DNA from: Typhlomys cinereus
Taxonomy: Eukaryota > Chordata > Mammalia > Rodentia > Platacanthomyidae
Reading direction: 5' to 3'
Assembly (NCBI GenBank): GCA_023101885.1
Contig: JALPQD010000088.1
Span: 2,577,501-2,641,500 of the forward strand
Length of the DNA stretch: 64,000 nt
The number at the start of each line of letters is the position of its first letter. Position 1 is the first letter of the stretch. A model generated the notes under the pieces. The model searched no databases. It saw nothing but the letters and a program-made list of their open reading frames with translations, and was not told where the DNA came from. This document shows, piece by piece, positions 10,441 through 22,484 of the stretch. Both the position numbers and the translations under genes were made by a program.

Positions 10441-10665
10441 ATGTCACCAATCCCAACACCCTACCAGCCTGCATGAAAAGTCAGGGACCACATGGACAGA
10501 AGGCTGTTGTTACCTGAAAATTTCCTGGCACCTGAAGTTGGTTCCCCAGGCTTCCAAGCTCTAAGAAAGACATTTCTGTTAAGTTACTCTATCTGTGGTA
10601 TTTTGTTATTGCAGCCTGAGGAGATTAAAGCACAGATTTTATCCATCTGCACTACAGATGCTTAT
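10441..10665 (+). mobile_element. Ancient mammalian LTR end (MLT/MST-like)
   Basis: The 3' end at about 10580-10640 reads like the end of old mammalian MaLR or ERVL LTRs, with 'ctgtggtattttgttattgcagcc' followed by 'gaggagattaaag'. Its start is unclear and it is diverged. The call rests on that terminal block. Confidence 0.4.
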
Positions 10666-10679
10666 GAACATTAACATTT

Positions 10680-11170
10680 GTAGATATTTGCCCCACTAAA
10701 GTCTCAAAATTTTTCAAAGAATCACTGTCACATGGATTATGCACTCCTACTGTTATAGAATGCAATTAACGTAGAACTCGGTATAGAAGCAAGATTTAAG
10801 AATATAAATTTCAAAAGTTTAAAATATTTCTCAAATACCTGAAAAGTTAAAAAGCACCACGGTAAAAATATTAAAGTATATGGAAGAAAACAATAATGAA
10901 AATATGATACATAAAACATATACAAAATAATGCTAAAGTATTTCCTAAAGAGAAAGTTAAAATGAATTTAGTCAGGAAAAGAAAAAAAAACTTACTTAAC
11001 AAATAAACAATAAGATCATAAAAAATAACCAAATTGAAAGTATAAACAAATTAAATAAGCAATAGAATCATTAAAAAGCATTACTAAAGACAAATTCAAC
11101 TTGTTAAAGAGGTAATTAATAGTCAAAATAGTCAAAAAATGATGATAAACTGATACATATATTCATGCTC
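10680..11170. other. Unassigned A-rich sequence
   Basis: Strongly A-rich plus strand with many short A runs; no gene or defined repeat. Confidence 0.5.
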
Positions 11171-11174
11171 CAAC

Positions 11175-11345
11175 AAGTGGTAAGGCATATGCCACCAAAG
11201 ACAACACAGATGAAATCAGCGGGCCACTCATGCAAAAAGACAAGGAATTAGGAGGGAAACTGGTAGGGAAAAAGAAGGACTATAATGGGAAGAGGAAGAG
11301 GAAAGGAAATGAAAGGTGTGAAAATGTAATAAATTTGCTATAATC
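11175..11345 (+). mobile_element. Lx-type L1 3' UTR fragment
   Basis: It resembles the purine-rich 3' UTR of old rodent L1 ('gacaaggaattaggagggaaactgg' style wording followed by GGAAGAGGAAGAGG). Short and diverged. Confidence 0.4.
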
Positions 11346-11529
11346 ATGTAAAAATGGTGATGGAAAAAACTAAGTATGATTTTAAAGGAAACACAATTTC
11401 TATCACATTATAGATTTTAAAAATGCTAATAAAACTCTATGGATAACCATTCCCCCTACACTGTGAAAACTTGGATAAAATGAAAATACAAGAACAAAAA
11501 TAATCATGAAACAGAAGAGTCGCTGGACA

Positions 11530-11950
11530 GTTGCTTGATGGGTACCTTGACTTTGTCCACTTGACTGAGTTGAGAAATGCCGAGATTACTAAGTCACGTG
11601 TCTGTGTTCATGTGCTGGTCTCTCCAGAGACATTAGATCATGAGGGATCCAATCAAAAGAATGGAATGGTCCCTCGATGGTTCACAATATGATGATATTA
11701 TTGAGTGGTGGTAGGAAGGAAATGGACCAAGATGGAAGAAGCAGGTAGCTGAAGACATATCTTCGGGAGCTTCACCTTGGACTGGACCATTCCTGGATTC
11801 TCTTTCTCTGTTTCCTAGTTAAAGTGACATGCACTATTCTGCTTTAATATACTTACACTGCTATAACAGGCTGAACCTTCTGGACCCATGAGACAAAATG
11901 AATCTTCCCCCTTTACGATTATTTTGGTCACAAATCTGAAAGTATAACTA
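11530..11950 (+). mobile_element. MT/ORR-like LTR, diverged
   Basis: It has the usual order of rodent MaLR LTRs: a 'cacttgactgagttg' style start, a middle with GGAAGAAGCAGG, and an end with 'gacaaaatgaatcttcccc' then 'ggtcacaaatctg'. The termini are not clean and no duplication is visible. Confidence 0.45.
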
Positions 11951-12915
11951 ATATCATTTCATGGCTAAAATCATTTCATTCACATAAAAGAAAAAATAAA
12001 CCAGATGAAGGCAACACTACAGGGAACTGTCACCAAACTTCCAAAGAGTGTAATTTCAACATTATATAAAATATTACAGAAGACAGACAACCAGGCAGCA
12101 TTTTTATGAGAAATGATTTTTCTCAAATGTTTACTGTTTTCTCAACATGGTCATATGAAGAAAGAGGAAATAGCTGCCCATAGGTTGATTTGTACTAACT
12201 CTCTGAATTTGGAATATTGTCATGCATGTTAATTAACTTCTGTCTTTCTCCATGTTTACACAGGAAAATATAAAGTCTTATTATTTCATTAATACAGCCA
12301 ATTTGGAATATATAAAAGAGTGAAGATTCTCCAAAATAAACACAAGGATCAAAGTGTTTACAAAAAAAATAGAAAAAAAATCAGAGCATTATTTACTGGA
12401 TCTTTGAGACATGATCATTTGAAACAGTCTAAATGAAACCATAAAGAAAATTGAAAACATGCAGTTTGCATTAGAATAGAACTCATGTTAAAAATTAAAC
12501 ACATATTAGGAAGATATTTGTGACTATTTGTTAATATACAAGAATATCATCAACAGTAGATAAGTACTTCACAAAGGAAATTCTTCTAAACAAGCAGATG
12601 AAAGATATTTGAGCTCAGTATTAATAAAACTAAAAATCTCTTCTGAACATGGCAGTTCTCCTGCGGGGCCAGGTCAAAACACATATCTTTATGATGTGAT
12701 CCAAACTTAAAAAAATTCACAGAAAATAAAAGAAGAATGTGAATATGTCCAATAAGTACACTCGGGAGCCAAAATGATGGCTGTGGTGGTGACTGAGGAA
12801 AGCAAGAAGACACTGGTTCATACAAGAAATGAAGACTCTGGGAAGTCAGGTGAGACCTGTCATGTGAGAAGAGGGAATTGGAAATCTGTATTTGTTTTCA
12901 GAAATAAATTAATTC
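11951..12915. other. Unassigned AT-rich sequence
   Basis: No repeat recognised. A few short open frames on both strands have no features. Confidence 0.45.
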
Positions 12916-13215
12916 TTCTGAAGGGAGATGGCTCAGGGGTTAAAGCTTTTATCTCAAAAGCAAAAGGACCTGAATACAGATCCCCAGATCCCACATAGAA
13001 ATGGTAGTGGCCTGGAATTCTTGCCCTGGAAGAAAAACCCTGGGGAACCCCAGAGCAAATCAAAAGGAGGTACAACAATCCAGGATAATTCCCAGTACGA
13101 CCCTTGGACCTTCACAGACACACATATTCAAGTGCCCTCTTGCACACACAACTACATACACATGTTCACCCACCCCATGCAAAACATATACACACATGAA
13201 CACACAAACGCACAC
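12916..13215 (+). mobile_element. B2-superfamily SINE, older subfamily
   Basis: tRNA-like head with GATGGCTCAGGGGTTAAAG and a B-box-like segment at about 12970-12982. The body has 'ggggaaccccagagcaa', then a CA-rich tail. It shares the layout of copies at 15062, 16990, 23577, 42732, 47219 and 48774 but lacks the GC-rich insert of the young subfamily. Confidence 0.82.
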
Positions 13216-13559
13216 TGCCCAAAAAATCCTTGATAGCAGTTGTATTATTTTTAGGGTATCTTTGACCAGTCCTGTCTGGTACCATCTTTGTCTTGGTAGA
13301 CCCGTCTCATCATCAAATCTATCAATTACCATGACTAATCATGTCAGTTGTTTTTCCACATAAGAAAGTAAAGTTAACCATAAGGTAATAACTTGTAACC
13401 ATTAAATGATTCAAAAGTGGTAGGTATTCATACTAATATAACAATGTTGGATCTACTCTGCCATAAGTGCTTGTAACATTCTAGTGCTAAACAAGTAATT
13501 TTCAATCTGATAGGAAGAAATGCATGCTAAAGAAACAAGAGAACCAAGCAGCCAAAAGT

Positions 13560-13870
13560 TACAGCCATGATAAATGTGGACTCATACCTATCACAGCAGA
13601 TATTTTCAAACAATCCAAATGTTCACATAAATCACAGTGCATAAACTTAATGGAATACAAACCTGATATAGTAGTTGAGTCAAAAAGATCATGAGTTCAA
13701 AGCTGGCCTGAGCTACTCGGTGAGATCCTGTCTCGACAAAAGAAGAAAGAGAATAAAATAATGCAATACATTACTGCCAAGATATTATTATGCAGCCATT
13801 AAAAGATAATTATAAACACTACAGAACATCACAGGAAATGTTAATAATATAATTTTTAGTAAAACACAAA
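13560..13870 (+). mobile_element. Old L1 ORF2 3'-end fragment, split by a B1 piece
   Basis: Wording near 13600-13650 ('caatccaaatgttcac', 'ggaatacaa') and near 13785-13800 ('tattatgcagccattaaa') corresponds to the L1 region just before the ORF2 stop. The B1 fragment at 13672-13765 lies between the halves. Confidence 0.45.
13672..13765 (+). mobile_element. B1 SINE 3' fragment
   Basis: It contains 'gagttcaaagctggcctgag' followed by 'gatcctgtctcgacaaaa', the right half of a 7SL-derived B1 with an A-rich tail. Confidence 0.7.
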
Positions 13871-13899
13871 TTGTAAATCAGTCTAATCATTAAGATTGG

Positions 13900-15050
13900 A
13901 ACTATACTCATTGTTTTCCAGCAAGGCTGGAAAGACGTCTGAAAACAAGTCAATTATGGGATTAAGAAAATGATTTATTTGTCATTGTCTAAATTTCCAT
14001 TCATCTTATTGTAAAACTGCCTCTAAATATTTGTATATAAATTGTTTCAACAAATGAAAAATGATATCCACTAGCCTTCCCAACTGAAAAAGTTTAGTAC
14101 AGACATTTATCACAGACAATGGATTTGAAAGATGATCATTAAACTTGCAGTAGATTTATTTCATGATAATGTCAGAGTGTTTAGCCACACTCAATATGCT
14201 TCGTACAAACTCCTCAGTACAAGCAATTTTTATTCCAGAAGCTCTCTTCCCCTCCTTTCTTTAATTAAATTCATGTACCAACCAAAGAAATATCAGAAAT
14301 TCCTGTGGGGTTTCCACGGGAGATCTGAGATAGCTAATGCAAAACTTTGTGATTTGTAGGATATATATCTACTTTCTCAAGCAAGAATATTTCAAACTTT
14401 ACCTGCACTCTCAAGTACTCATGGAGAGGCTAAATTTTACTACCTAAAGGACTTGGTCAAATATAACTTCAGTTACAAAATGAACAAGCAAGGAGCATCA
14501 ACATTATAAAGATCATTTGGTCATGAGACAATGGGACCCAGATAAGGAGTGGGGAATGTTACCCTCTCTCATACCTCTGTCACTGGAGACATTGGGTCTC
14601 TCTCACAAGTTCTTGATCTCATTGATAAATGATCCTCAAACATGGACTCCAAAGGGAGTCCTGTTGGAGTTAGAGTGGAGAAACAGCAAGCTGAAGGACT
14701 GGATAATCGACAGGAGGAGGGAGACCTTGTGCTTTCTCATCTGGAATTCAAAGAAGCGAAGCAGGAGGTTCTGCAGCGGAGTCTAGGGATGGGGAGGGGA
14801 GCTACAGAAGGCAAAAGCTTGTCCCGAGTGTCAAGCTCTATAGCCCTAGACTGTGGCAGGTGCTGATGTTAGGGGAAAGGGGCTGAGAAGGGAAGGGGGA
14901 ATTACAGCAGGCAGGTTTAGCAGAGGGCCTACATCAACTTCACAGAGGGAGAAGGTGGGGCAGACAAGTGCCCACCTCCTGAAGGTCACGGCTGCTCCTC
15001 CCATCTCATTTCTCTTCACAGGAAAGAAAAACAAACAACAACAAAATCAC
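13900..15050. other. Unassigned sequence, partly purine-rich
   Basis: 14640-15050 is more GC- and purine-rich than its surroundings, but I see no exon, island or repeat I can name. Confidence 0.4.
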
Positions 15051-15463
15051 CCAATCTAGTTATTTTAAGATTATTTTTAATTAATTTGTTTACTCTGTGT
15101 GTGTGCATGTGTGTGTGCATGTATGTGCGCATGTGTGTGTACACATGTGTGTGCATGTGTGTGTGTCTGTCTGCCTGTCTGCCTGCCTGCCTGCCTGTCT
15201 GTCTGTCTGTGTTTCTGTCTGTCAGAGAGCACTGTGTCCCTGTGGAGGACCAAGGGTGACTTCAGGAATCATTCTGGATTGCTTCTACCTCCTTCTTGCT
15301 TCACTCTGGGATTTCCCAGGCTCCAACCACCTAAACTGGAAGTAAAGGCTATTGCCATTTCCACCTGGCATTTTTACGTGGACCTGGTATCCAAACACAG
15401 GACCTTCTGCTTGCAAGGCAGGGTCTTAACCCCTGACCCATCTCTCCAGCCGCCAATCTAGTT
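15051..15463 (-). mobile_element. B2-superfamily SINE with 11-bp target duplication
   Basis: The body is 15062-15452, between perfect CCAATCTAGTT copies at 15051-15061 and 15453-15463. The head is at 15452 (complement of GGCTGGAGAGATGG). The tail is a long GT/TGCC/GTCT simple repeat (15095-15225), much expanded. Confidence 0.92.
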
Positions 15464-16988
15464 TAGAGGTTAGAAAAAGCTAATTAAATACACCTCCTAG
15501 AACAAGCCCTAACTTCGACTAATTTGCTTCCAGAAATGAGTTACAAACTCCTGTCCCTGATCCTGATCCATGACTCACAAACTGGAGCCACACCTTCCAC
15601 AACCTACTTGGAGCTCAAGCATCCTTAGAGTTTATTCACCTTCAGAGTCGGAAGTACCATTTCTGGCTGTAGGAGAAGAAGCCTGCAATGAAAACTCTCG
15701 GGACAGAAAGCAAAATGCCAGAAAACTTAAAAACCAGGGCAGCTTCTAGTTCCCTGCTCTTTTCTTACTTTTTCCCTCCTCTTTCCCTCTTCTCCTCCCC
15801 TCCCCCAAGTTAGCCAGCTGTAAAACTGCATAGTGGCTCTGAGAGCAAACACTGATCAAAGCATCTTTTTCTGGCCCAAGGGGCTGATAAGTGGTCCCTG
15901 GAGGCAAAGGGCCAGTGAGCCATCCTTGACTTGTGTTCCTACTCTCACTGTCTCTCCACTCTTTTCTTTCTCTTTTCCTGTCCCAGTTTTGCCCCCCTTC
16001 CTAAGACTGTTCTACTGTGGTAGTGAAGGATGTATGGACCCCAGATCACCTGGAAGTGGGGGGAATCTCTCCACTAGTTAATAAGATGTCGGTGGTCCCA
16101 GACTCAGGAGAAGATACCCATTAACGTTCTTCTCTCTCCTTTCTTTTGCAGTAACCTCTGAAGGAAACCCCGGGTGACTGGCACTGAGACAACATAGAGC
16201 AAACCCATAGTTCTATCAAGAGAAACAGACAGGAGACAGCAGAATCCGGAGAGTTCAGGCAAGGCTAAGATTTAAACAGGCTCACACATAGAGAAGTTTA
16301 AGATGTGTGAAAGAAGGTTAAAGAGTAGTTAAAATGATCTCAAGCCATGCCTTAAAGCATGACCAAAAGGAATCTAAACATACCAGGTCTTGCATCATAA
16401 GCACAGGAGCCCCAGCAATGACATTTTTCCAGTGGGAGAGAGTCAATTGCAGGCATAGCCCAAGGAGAAGAGCAGTCGGTGGATAGAAAACTTCTCAGGA
16501 AAGAGTGGAGGTAAGAATTCCCTCTAAACTGATTTAATAGACCAGTTTCACTTATTAAAGAGAGACCATGGTGACCAGCTATCCTGGGTAATGGCAGAGG
16601 GTAAGGAGTCTGAGTGGATATTAAGAGAGAGGGCATTTGCTAAAGTGATATAACAGGGTTCTTTACTAAAAGTGGATTTGGGTTTTCCCCAGCACACATT
16701 AGGTCTGGGAGCAAGATCAGAAGCATGGTGAATATTCTCTAAGCCAAAAGTCTCTATGAGAGGCACTGGTTCTCAGAACTGTTCAGCGGCTTCAAAGTGA
16801 AACCAACTAAAATTCTGCATCCTATGCATCTCACTTTATTTTTCAGGTGCTGTGAATCAAACTCAATACCCTGTGCATTCCAGACAAGTGTTCTGCCTCT
16901 GGGTGACAGGTCCTGTCTGTGGCATCTTATACTTAAAGAAAGACTCCAGTGGAGCCAGAGGAAAAGAACACTTTGCTTTAAAAAAAAA
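15464..16988. other. Unassigned sequence
   Basis: No repeat recognised over most of it. A pyrimidine tract followed by TTTTGCAG at 16142-16151 looks like a splice acceptor, but nothing else supports an exon. Confidence 0.4.
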
Positions 16989-16989
16989 T

Positions 16990-17262
16990 GGGGGCTGCAG
17001 AGATAGCTTAGGGGTTAAGACTCTGACTGGCAAGAAGAAGATCCTGAGCACAGATCTCGGGTCTCATGTAAAAATGCGCAGAGGCTGAGAAATCCCAAAG
17101 TCAAGGAATAAGGAGGTAGACGCAATCCATAATGATTCCCTAAGTCTCCCTTGGTCCTCCACAGGGATATGTGTACTCTCTGATACATACACACATGCAC
17201 GCACACATACACACACACATACATACACACGCTGAATGAATGAATGAATAAAGTTTAAAAAG
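16990..17262 (+). mobile_element. B2-superfamily SINE, older subfamily
   Basis: Head GGGGCTGCAGAGATAGCTTAG at 16990, body with 'cttggtcctccacaggga', and a CA/CATA tail ending in GAATGAATGAATGAATAAAG. It is diverged from the young copies. Confidence 0.82.
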
Positions 17263-17288
17263 GTAAGAAAAAGATGGAAGCAAAGATG

Positions 17289-17708
17289 AATGTTGTGATA
17301 GATACAGATATCAGGTTGACAATTGAAGGTTTAAACTCTGGGCACAGTTGAAGAATTAGTAGTTAAGCCCTGAGCAAACTGCAGCAAATTGTCTAGTTGA
17401 CAGGGAAGATCCAGCCCATGATGGGCAGGACTTTCCTTGGGCAGCTGGATAAGATGGAGGGAGGTGACTCAAGGAGTTGACATTGTTTGGATATACATGG
17501 CCAGATACCTGTCTGTACAAGTAGGATTTGTCTCTCTTTCAGCAGTCTGGTGGATATGACGTGGCCAGTTCCTTAGCCTCTGATGTTATGAACTCTCCAG
17601 TCAAGCTGCTAAGAAATATAATGGAACATATAATGAAGCTCCTTATTCCCCTTTAAACCCTTTGGTCCTGAATTTATCAACAACATGCAGGCAAGCTGCA
17701 ACTAATGT
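17289..17708 (+). mobile_element. Solo MaLR-type LTR (family A), duplication AATGT
   Basis: The LTR is 17294-17703, starts TGTGATAG and ends GCAACTA (decayed from GCAACA). It is flanked by AATGT at 17289-17293 and 17704-17708. A 5-bp duplication is the rule for this class. Confidence 0.85.
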
Positions 17709-17815
17709 CAAAGCCTATAGCATGGTAGAGCCTCTCGTCTTTCAAGAGCTGAAAGAGAAGTATTCATTGAGAATTCTCTATGCAATGAAAATACCTCTCA
17801 AAGTAAAAAAAAGAG

Positions 17816-18035
17816 ACTGGGGGCATAGGTCAGTTAGTAGTGTGCTCACCTAGCACACACAAAGCCCTGGATTCCAGCCCTATTACACATAAAACAAGTC
17901 TGATGATATGTACTTCCACTACTAGCACTGGGGGAAAAGGCAGAAAGATTAGAATCATCTGGGCTACATATTGAGTTTGAGGCCAGTGTGGGATGCATGA
18001 GACCCTTATTCAAAAATAAATAAATAAGAGAATGA
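17816..18035 (+). mobile_element. B4 (ID-B1 composite) SINE
   Basis: The ID-type head ('cacctagcacacacaaagccctgg' wording near 17848) is joined to a B1-like right half ('gagtttgaggccagtgtggg' near 17971) and ends in a AAATAAATAAATAA tail. Confidence 0.78.
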
Positions 18036-18039
18036 ATAA

Positions 18040-18560
18040 ATAACACAGAAATTCTCAGATAATGGGAATCTGGTGAAGTTTTGGGTGCAGAATGAATGAT
18101 GTTTTAAAGAAGAATGAACCTGTTTTAAAACAAATGATGAGAAACAGACCAGAGTGAGATTTGGAACTTCAAGGAAAAAGACAAATGTCACAGGTGAAAT
18201 GCAATCCATGTGTTCACTCCTTTTAATTTTTTAAGTTCTCCTAAAAAACACAAATAAATAAAATGACAATAGAGGAATCAGAGAGAAACTGAATGAAACC
18301 AGAAGGATCTTCTTCAGGAACTTTAAAAGTAAAATGTGTAATCAGCAGAAAGACCAGGCAAGACCAAAAAGGATAAACATGGAATTTTCCAAAGTCAGAA
18401 AAAAAAAAAAGCAGCATATCATTATGGACCACAGAAGTGAACAATATTCATTGTATAAATTAAAATGCATAATTGCAATGGCCTAAATCCTTTGAAAACC
18501 TCAAGTTACCAAATTCAGAGAATTGGAACACACAATCGTATTAAATGTCTACTGTAAAGC
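18040..18560. other. Unassigned sequence
   Basis: No gene or defined repeat seen; A-rich. Confidence 0.4.
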
Positions 18561-18566
18561 TTTAGG

Positions 18567-18740
18567 ACCAGGCCAGTTAGATAGCTCAACAGAGTACAAT
18601 ACCTGCCCTCAAATCTGATTTGCAGAGGCCACCGTGTGGAAGAGGAGAGATGATATCCAGTAGTTGTCCTCCGAGAAAGAAAAGAGAATATATTCAAAAT
18701 CATTTGGGTGCTAGCATGATTTTGGTCCAAGATCCAAAAG
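18567..18740 (+). mobile_element. Old B2-like SINE fragment
   Basis: 'gccagttagatagctcaaca' head and 'cagtagttgtcctcc' body are B2-like but strongly diverged. Confidence 0.4.
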
Positions 18741-18849
18741 CATGCCATCAAAAGGTCTAAATTCTAAATCCACGAGAAGAGAATATAAATCAAGTGGAGC
18801 ATTTATTCAGCAGCAAACAGCTCACAATCATATTCAATATGTCCTGGAG

Positions 18850-19110
18850 ACTGAAGATTGCCTCAGTGCTCATAACTTAATCAATGAATGTGTCGCATTA
18901 GCAGACCAAAGAAGAAAAAGTACACGATCATTTCCACAGATGCAGAAAAAGTAATTGAGAAAATGTCTACTTATTGATGGCTTTTAGAGAAGCTCTCAGT
19001 GGTGATAAATAGAGAGAAATTTCTCTAATCTGATTAAAAATCCCCTACAAAGAAATGCCACAGATGAAAGCATAGTAGTGAAAGTGTGACTATTTCCCCC
19101 CTAGAATCAT
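18850..19110 (+). mobile_element. Old L1 ORF2 (RT domain) fragment
   Basis: Reads as a decayed copy of the RT-region segment that in L1-A covers 4380-4250. 'cgatcatttccacagatgcag' followed by GAAAAAGTAATTGAGAAAAT matches the [17 protein letters not shown] stretch, then a 'tctctaatctgattaaaaa' stretch follows. It is too broken to code. Confidence 0.6.
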
Positions 19111-19139
19111 ATGCAAATCAAGGATTGATGGTTCCTGAT

Positions 19140-19230
19140 GCAACTACTAGCCTGGCTGAGTGGGTAAGGCACCTGCCATCCTGAGTTGGATTCCCAGAAG
19201 CCGACTTGGAATAGAAAAGTCAACTTTGTT
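19140..19230 (+). mobile_element. B2-like SINE head fragment
   Basis: 'gctgagtgggtaaggcacctg' and 'gagttggattcccag' are A- and B-box-like segments at the expected spacing. The body is lost. Confidence 0.45.
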
Positions 19231-19499
19231 CTCTACATACCAGTTCTCTACAATCCAATCTGTAAAATCAAAATAACCCTAAGCAGAATTCTGCACACCC
19301 AGCCAGTAGATTCTGAAATTAGGGCAAAACTACTAAAATAATTCTAAAAAAATTCATAACACAGAATATATTCTCCTTAACCCTGTGCTTCCCCCATTGC
19401 TATCAGACTTTTACACACAGGCCCAACTCTATCAGGATTTTCTTTGCAAAGATCACACTTTTGGAGTCATCTCTAAAACTTTGCTGCTTAATCTAAGGT

Positions 19500-19795
19500 T
19501 ATGATTATCTGTAATCTTTTTCTAAAAATTTTTACCATATTATATATTAGACTTAGACACAAGTAGATGTATGGGAGGTAAATGGAGGGCATCAACAATT
19601 TTTTTCTGTGATATCATTATGTTCTCAAATTTGTTTTGAAGTTTTACAAAAAAAGATCAGTTTTGCAAGGCTTTGTGGGCCTATTTATAAATGCCCTATT
19701 CTTATTGATCTAATTATGCTTTCACCAGTGTTATGTTAGCTTATGTGGCATTTTACAATGCATTAATTACCATAACCTTAAAGTCAGTATAGCTA
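19500..19795 (-). mobile_element. Possible old L1 fragment
   Basis: 'gtgggcctatttataaatgccctattc' wording and following text resemble the L1 ORF2 region complementary to the stretch at 3186-3290 in L1-A. Very diverged. Confidence 0.28.
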
Positions 19796-19799
19796 TTGG

Positions 19800-21105
19800 T
19801 AAAGCAAGTCTTTCAATTTGGATCAGATATCAAAAAGTGCATAGAACTTACACCACTAAGAAGGAATTGTACCGCCTCTAATTTTCCAAACTATCTGACA
19901 TGTTCCTGCCCATATGAAAAAATGAAAGATGATCAATACTTGACCCCAGCCAAAGTTAATAGAAAACATCCCAAAACACTAAGTTCCATTACCACTATGA
20001 GAAACTGAACAGACCCATTCTTTAAAGACTTTCATAACGATATATGCTGGGTTAATAGGCACATTTTTGTACCCAGCATTCACCTTTAACTCAAAAGCAA
20101 CATAGTTTAATCAAATGGTATGGCTCACCATGCAGAGAGCATGCTGCACATCGCCCTTTTGGAATCTCTGTGCTTCTGCATAATACATTTGGATGTGCTT
20201 AATGAAGAGGTGGGGAGTTCGCTGACTTTGTTATCATTATCATAATTAAGGCAAAATAGAGCTAGCTCACAAGGTCTCACTGAGATAATGAGGATTTCTT
20301 AATTTCCTGCGTCTCGGTAGCAAGCTGACTTTCTGTGAAACCAATTTCCACTTGTCACACTTAATGCTCCATCAGGAAGAAACTCAAAGTCAAATCCTGG
20401 AAATTGAAAGGCAGGAGAATGGCAGAGACCACAGGATCGGAACACACTCCCCACTTCACAAATGTGAGAATTAGTGTCTTAGCATTACGTTTTTACTTTC
20501 TGGTCCTGGTATTTTGATAGCTTCAAACACTTCTCTGACAGAGCAAGGTATTATTTCCTCCCAACCATCCCCAGCTCCTTGCTAGCTTTTGAAGAGGCAA
20601 AGGTACACTAACCAATGTGGTACACTAACCAATGCAGCCCCCTAGCCTCTTCCATCTCCTCCTGTGCCCCCAAAGAAAATATTCTGTCTTACTCATCACA
20701 GGACCAGAGACTCAGCAACTACAGACCACTTTTACCTTCTATCACCAGCACCAAAATTATTCCAACTAACCAGTCCTAATTGTGAACCTAGCACCACACC
20801 ATCTTGCTTTGGGAATATATCACCTAGAGTCACATCATAACCTGACTCCTTCCTCCTGCTACATAATTATCCTTCCCATGAGGCCTTGAGTGGTGAATAT
20901 GCCTGTTTGCCCTAGCACCTGTGAATACAGTGAGCTCTGTTGTCCTGAGCATCCCCAGTACCCTCTTCTGGAGTGTTCCTTGGCTAACCATCTCAGAAAT
21001 GTGCAAAGCAGCCTGGACTTATCACATGAGGCTTGCAGAACTTAAAGCTATTGGGATAATGGTGAATACTGTCAGGGTGGAGCATAAAGTTAAGACATCT
21101 GTATA
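19800..21105. other. Unique sequence; possible conserved non-coding stretch
   Basis: No repeat was recognised over about 1.3 kb, unusual for this window. 20140-20420 is balanced in composition and free of simple repeats. Conservation cannot be judged from one sequence. Confidence 0.35.
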
Positions 21106-21107
21106 TA

Positions 21108-21475
21108 AAAGAGTGGGTAGTGGAGATGGCCCAGGAGTTAAAGCCTTTGCTTTATAAGTGAAGAATCAATGTTGTGATTTCTGGAAACATATAAAATTCT
21201 GGGCAGGTGTGGCAGCCTGCCTGAAATTCCAGCCCTGGAACACAGAGCCTCGGAATCCTCTGAGCAACTTGGCTAGTTGCCATGCTCTGGATTTCATTAG
21301 AGACTAAGGCTCACAACAAAATGGCGGAAGAGCAATTGAGAATGATTCCTCATATCATCCGTGGGTCTGCCTCCGCAGGCACAGGCACTCAAGTGAACTC
21401 ACACACATGCACTCACGCAAAAACCACCCACATGCAAACACAACTCCTTATAAACATACGTGGGGGGAAAAATGA
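21108..21475 (+). mobile_element. B3/B2-superfamily SINE, diverged, long form
   Basis: tRNA-like head 'ggagatggcccaggagttaaag', a central part with 'aattccagccctgga', and a CA-rich tail (21398-21440). Longer than the main SINE family. Confidence 0.6.
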
Positions 21476-21479
21476 GAAG

Positions 21480-22400
21480 AGATGACCTCAACCAATTTAA
21501 AATACCTCATGTGTCCACTGAGGGCTGGTTTCAGCATACTCCAAAAACAAAAAAATCCATATTGCTTAAGCCCCAAACATAAAACAGCATGTGTATAACC
21601 TATGTACATTACCCCACTATTTTAAACAATCTCTAGGTTATTTATAGTACCTACTACAATGAGCATATGTTATTTAAAAGAGATAAGGGTCTATGCATCA
21701 TCAATGTAGACACTTTGTGTCTTCCAAATATTTTCAACCCAAGGTTAGTTAAATATGTAGATTCTGAACTGATGGAAGCAGAGAAACCTTGAGCATGAGT
21801 CTTGCTCTATTGACTTCTTGTGACTTTGTTTTTAAATTGTATAGATTTCACACGCACATTTTCTAATTATTTCTGCTTCTATAGACCAGCTTAGAAATCA
21901 GATTAATATATTCTGCAACCTGCAAAGGAGGCAAGAAGTTTCGCCCAAATCACTCCTTCCTTTGTCACAATTTTTGTCTTGCTGGCTCAGAGAAACCTGA
22001 TTGTACCAGTGTCTATGAAAGTAAAATCACAGAAGTTAAGCATACTACTGAAGGTCATAAAAAGAAGCTTCACAGAAAGTTATTTCATTTTCAACTTTTC
22101 TAATCCCTTTAATGGTAAAATAAGCACATACCCCTAGAAAGATGAGGCCAAAGTCCAAAATAGTTTGCAAAGATACAATGCTTCTTCTAAATCTGTTTGC
22201 TCTTTTTTTAAAATTTCAAAAATTTTGCTTGCTGTTTTATATGTTACCAATAATCATAATGAAGAATGCAATCGTCACAAAAATGAAACACTTCTAGGAA
22301 ATTCCCCAAAGCTTGCCAGATATTATAGCAAGGTCAATCTTTGAGCTAATTGTGTTATTTCTAATTTCCAAACATGTATACCCCGATGTGATAGGCACAG
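21480..22400. other. Unassigned sequence
   Basis: No gene or named repeat seen. Confidence 0.4.
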
Positions 22401-22412
22401 AGCAAGTGAGTA

Positions 22413-22450
22413 ATACACACACACGCACTCACACACAACACACACACACA

Positions 22451-22483
<33 letters not shown>
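22413..22483. repeat. (CA)n microsatellite
   Basis: Interrupted CA dinucleotide run of about 70 bp. Confidence 0.97.

Positions 22484-22484
<1 letters not shown>

Noticed and set aside
16130..16260. Splice-acceptor-like pyrimidine tract ending TTTTGCAG
   Set aside because: No open frame, no donor partner and no neighbouring exon-like sequence. Such tracts are common by chance.
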